This document shows, piece after piece, positions 61,486 to 64,000 of a DNA stretch of 64,000 nt. The notes below the pieces were generated by a model. It was not told where the DNA came from. It did no database searches and saw nothing but the letters and a program-made list of their open reading frames with translations. This DNA is from JBGTFE01 sp049799955. GTDB taxonomy: Bacteria; Acidobacteriota; Blastocatellia; Pyrinomonadales; Pyrinomonadaceae. Both the position numbers and the translations under genes were made by a program. Every line of letters starts with the position of its first letter. The first letter of the stretch is position 1. The DNA lies in NCBI GenBank assembly GCA_049799955.1, contig JBARIW010000127.1, forward strand, positions 1 to 64,000, written 5' to 3'.

Positions 61486-62283
61486 TTATTCGATAATCGA
61501 GTGCAGAGCGTAGTGCGCGAAAAAGAAAAGCACGACGCCTGCAAAAACCGAAAACGAAACGAGCGGATTTTTCCCGCCGTGATGGTTGATTTCGGGAATC
61601 AAGTCGCTCGCCGCTACATAAAGCGTTACACCGCTCGCCAGAGGCAAAGCGTATGCGACCGTAAATCCAATATTTGCGCCGATAAAATAATAAAGCAAAA
61701 CGCCCAGCACGGTCGTCAGCCCGACCAAAGAAGTTCCCAAAATAACTTCGCGCCGCTCTTTTCCAGCCGCTAAAATCATCGAGGCAATCGTGAAGCCTTC
61801 GGGAAATTTATGCAGAAAAATAGCGATGAAAACAAGAATTCCGACCTTAAAATCGACGGCGGCGGCGGCGGCAATCGAAACGCCGTCAAAAAATGTGTGA
61901 ATAAGAAGCCCGCCGATTGCGGTATATGCGGATTTTGTCGAAATAAGATGGTCTGAGTGAACTTCTTCGCCGAGATGAAAATGCGGCGCAATCGTGTGTT
62001 CAAAAAATTGTGTCAAAAGATAACCGACGAGAAGCAGAACCATCGGAAAAATCAACGCTTCACTGACAGTTTTCCCTTTATCAAACCAGAGCTGCGCGAC
62101 TTCCGGCAAAATATCTATAAAAACGACCGAAAGCATAAAGCCCGCGCCGAGAGCGAGAATGTATTTGAGAAATTTTTTGTAGCTTTTCTGTATGCCGAGA
62201 GGATAGAGAATTAACCCGCCGAGCACGTTAGCCGCACCCGCTAAGATGCCGAACAAGAGAAGTTGAATAAAAGAACTTTCCAT
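61486..62283 (-). CDS. ZIP-family metal transporter
   Basis: 265 aa from ATG 62283; the longer frame to 62427 has no signal or family match. Eight hydrophobic helices with the ZIP metal-path motifs LLIHTFFDGVSIAAA (TM4) and FLHKFPEGFTIA (TM5), each with the conserved His. The loop between TM3 and TM4 has His residues (FEHTIAPHFHLGEEVHSDH). It likely imports zinc, iron or manganese. Stands alone. Confidence 0.86.
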   Translation of the reverse strand: MESSFIQLLLFGILAGAANVLGGLILYPLGIQKSYKKFLKYILALGAGFMLSVVFIDILPEVAQLWFDKGKTVSEALIFPMVLLLVGYLLTQFFEHTIAPHFHLGEEVHSDHLISTKSAYTAIGGLLIHTFFDGVSIAAAAAVDFKVGILVFIAIFLHKFPEGFTIASMILAAGKERREVILGTSLVGLTTVLGVLLYYFIGANIGFTVAYALPLASGVTLYVAASDLIPEINHHGGKNPLVSFSVFAGVVLFFFAHYALHSIIE

Positions 62284-62757
62284 ATCACGAAAGCGTTTTC
62301 TTCGTTTAAAACATTGGAGAAAAGCGTTTGATAAAACTTTAGCGCAAACCATTTGGAAAAGGAAAAGGAAATTGTTAAAATCTTTTTGAAAATACTTCAG
62401 ATTGCCCATCTCGAAAAAATTAAGCACTTGATTAAAATAAAACTTAAGATTTTCCTTGACAGCGAGGGAAAAATAATCGTAAGATTCACTTAATTGTTTG
62501 ATAAAAGCTTGGAATTACGATTTTGGGCGAAAAAGATTTTCCACGTAAAAGGTGTTTAATTTAAGCACTTTGCCACAGAAGAATCTAAAAGATGCTACGC
62601 GGATGTTATTTAAAAACACAAAATACTGGACGGACGGACAAAATAACTTCGCGGAACAATCAAAGAAAAATAAGGTTTTAGATATAAACAGACGGGTTTG
62701 ACAAACAAATTCTGCGAAAGTGGTTTTGTGTCGTAAATCGAAACCAAAGGCTGCTCT
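62284..62757. other. Long AT-rich gap before rsmH
   Basis: About 475 bases without a convincing gene. It holds a possible sigma-70 promoter (see 62456-62485). The usual mraZ gene of a division cluster is absent. Confidence 0.55.
62456..62485 (+). promoter_or_regulatory. Possible sigma-70 promoter for the rsmH operon
   Basis: TTGACA at 62456-62461 and TAAGAT at 62480-62485, 18 bases apart, about 270 bases before rsmH. No transcript data; the long 5' leader would be unusual. Confidence 0.4.
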
Positions 62758-63717
62758 TTGAAAGTGTCGAAAAATAAAGCTGAAAATTTACACAAGCCGG
62801 TTTTACTGGCTGAAACGCTCGAACTGCTTAATCCGCAGGCAGGTGAAATCTTCGTCGATGCGACGCTCGGCTTGGGCGGTCACACGGAAGAGATTTTATC
62901 GATTTCCGAAAAAACGAAAGTTATCGGCGTTGACCGGGACACCGAAGCAATCGGGCTTGCAAAGGAAAGGCTCGAAAAATTCGGGGAAAGAATCGAGATT
63001 TTTCACTCGAATTTTTCAGAGATTAAGCAGGTTCTCTCTGACGCGAAAATTGAAAAGGTTGACGGGATTTTAGCTGATTTGGGCGTTTCGTCCTTGCAGT
63101 TTGACTCCGAAACACGCGGGTTTAGTTTTAGATTCGACGCGCCGCTCGATATGCGGATGGATGCGGATTCCGACGCGGAAACAGCCGCCGAACTGCTTGA
63201 AAATCTGTCGGAAGAAGAAATTGCCGGCATAATTTACAAATACGGCGAAGAAAGATTTTCGCGGCGAATTGCCAGACGAATCGTTTGGAAAAGAGAAATC
63301 GGCGAGCCTGTCAGAACGACAAAAGAGCTTGCCGAAACGGTTGAAAAAGCAATCGGGCGCGGCAAAAAAGACAAGATTCATCCGGCGACCAAAACGTTTC
63401 AGGCGCTCAGAATCGCAGTCAACGGCGAGCTTGAAATTTTAGAGCAGTTTATTCGCGACAGTATCGATGTTTTGAAAAAAGACGGGCGGCTGGTTTTGAT
63501 AACATTTCACTCGCTCGAAGACAGAATTGTTAAGCAGACTTTGCAGAAACTTGCGGGAAAATGTTCGTGCCCGCCGCGACTTCCGATTTGTGCGTGCGGA
63601 GCGACACGCGAAATTGAAATTTTGACAAAAAAGCCGGTTGTGCCGGACGAAAAAGAATTGCAGGAAAATCCTCGCGCGCGCAGCGCAAAACTCCGTGCCT
63701 GCCGGAAATTAGATTGA
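62758..63717 (+). CDS. rsmH: 16S rRNA (cytosine-1402-N4)-methyltransferase
   Basis: 319 aa SAM-dependent enzyme that methylates C1402 of 16S rRNA. Motifs: HKPVLLAETLELL, FVDATLGLGGHTEEIL (SAM site), GILADLGVSSLQFD, RGFSFRFDAPLDMRMD, and LITFHSLEDRIVK. TTG 62758 has AAAGG 7 bases upstream; GTG 62764 is an alternative. It opens the division/cell-wall cluster and is followed after 25 bases by an ftsL-like gene. Confidence 0.94.
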   Translation: MKVSKNKAENLHKPVLLAETLELLNPQAGEIFVDATLGLGGHTEEILSISEKTKVIGVDRDTEAIGLAKERLEKFGERIEIFHSNFSEIKQVLSDAKIEKVDGILADLGVSSLQFDSETRGFSFRFDAPLDMRMDADSDAETAAELLENLSEEEIAGIIYKYGEERFSRRIARRIVWKREIGEPVRTTKELAETVEKAIGRGKKDKIHPATKTFQALRIAVNGELEILEQFIRDSIDVLKKDGRLVLITFHSLEDRIVKQTLQKLAGKCSCPPRLPICACGATREIEILTKKPVVPDEKELQENPRARSAKLRACRKLD

Positions 63718-63742
63718 AAAGACTCAAATTTTGGAGAAAGCT

Positions 63743-64000
63743 ATGAGCCGAAAAAATCTGTCGAAAAATAAAAACACCAAGCAAATCAAGCGCGAGCGCG
63801 ACCCGATTCCGTGGCGCTACTGCATTTTGACTTTAATTTGCGGGCTTGTCCTCGTCGGCGGATTTTTCTTCGCGGCGCGCCAGCATTTTTCGTCGATGGA
63901 TTACGGCATCAAAAATTCCAAACTGAAAAAGCAAAAAGAAGACCTTGAAGACACGCAGCGCCAGTTGGTTTTAGCCAAAGAAAAAGCGCTTCTGCCCGAA
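63743..64000 (+). CDS. FtsL-like cell-division protein (3' partial)
   Basis: 86 residues visible, running off the window. A basic N-terminus (SRKNLSKNKNTKQIKRER), one membrane helix (YCILTLICGLVLVGGFFFAA) and the start of a coiled coil (KLKKQKEDLEDTQRQLVLAK). Size, topology and position right after rsmH fit FtsL. Sequence of this family is poorly conserved. GGAG lies 7 bases before the ATG. Confidence 0.7.
   Translation, partial: MSRKNLSKNKNTKQIKRERDPIPWRYCILTLICGLVLVGGFFFAARQHFSSMDYGIKNSKLKKQKEDLEDTQRQLVLAKEKALLPE

Overview
The window looks like a contiguous chromosomal segment of an Acidobacteriota bacterium, most likely class Blastocatellia. This is an inference from protein style: a DUF1800/DUF1501 pair, FecR and Ser/Thr-kinase proteins, HAF-repeat and carboxypeptidase-regulatory-like secreted proteins, and a small bacterial microcompartment (BMC) locus with class II aldolase and Rex. 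No 16S rRNA gene is present, so the assignment rests on gene content only.

Layout. 1-3.8 kb: xylose-type sugar ABC importer (xylG partial, xylH, xylF). 4-7 kb: secreted serine hydrolase, DinB-like protein, small membrane protein. 7.2-11.5 kb: ECF sigma factor overlapped by a very large FecR/anti-sigma-like protein, then a PIN toxin-antitoxin pair. 11.6-17 kb: secreted protein and a tightly overlapped operon of two ABC-2 exporters ending in a frameshifted lipoprotein. 17.4-18.8 kb: secreted HAF-repeat protein.

18,954-31,258 is a genomic island in a tRNA-Thr(UGU) gene. A perfect 47-bp copy of the tRNA 3' end lies at the left end and the intact tRNA at the right end. A tyrosine-recombinase remnant sits beside the tRNA and a UmuC C-terminal remnant inside the left end. 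The cargo is a type III-Dv-like CRISPR-Cas operon: HD-less Cas10 with GGDD, a Cas7-Cas5-Cas11 fusion, a Cas7-Cas7 fusion, Csx19, a large Cas7 with insertion, and Cas6. It is followed by a one-spacer array and an unrecognised small membrane protein. No cas1, cas2 or CARF gene is visible.

31.5-64 kb is ordinary chromosome: secreted proteins, pgsA, a pentapeptide-type protein, DUF1501/DUF1800, a DNA glycosylase, a Ser/Thr kinase, plsC, a PilZ protein, gyrA, a pectate-lyase-like protein, ruvB and ruvA split by an AT-rich nuclease gene, rex with an operator-like palindrome, and the BMC locus (class II aldolase, one hexameric and three pentameric shell proteins, a Cys-cluster protein). It ends with LemA, a nucleotidyltransferase, a TPM protein, a ZIP transporter, and rsmH followed by an ftsL-like gene.

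A second genome-scale signal is a family of intergenic palindromes whose arms are short tandem words, usually 7 nt (ATTACGA, GGAAAAT, CGGACAA and others). About 18 occur in the chromosome, none was seen inside the island, and several supply the last codons, stop or start of neighbouring genes.
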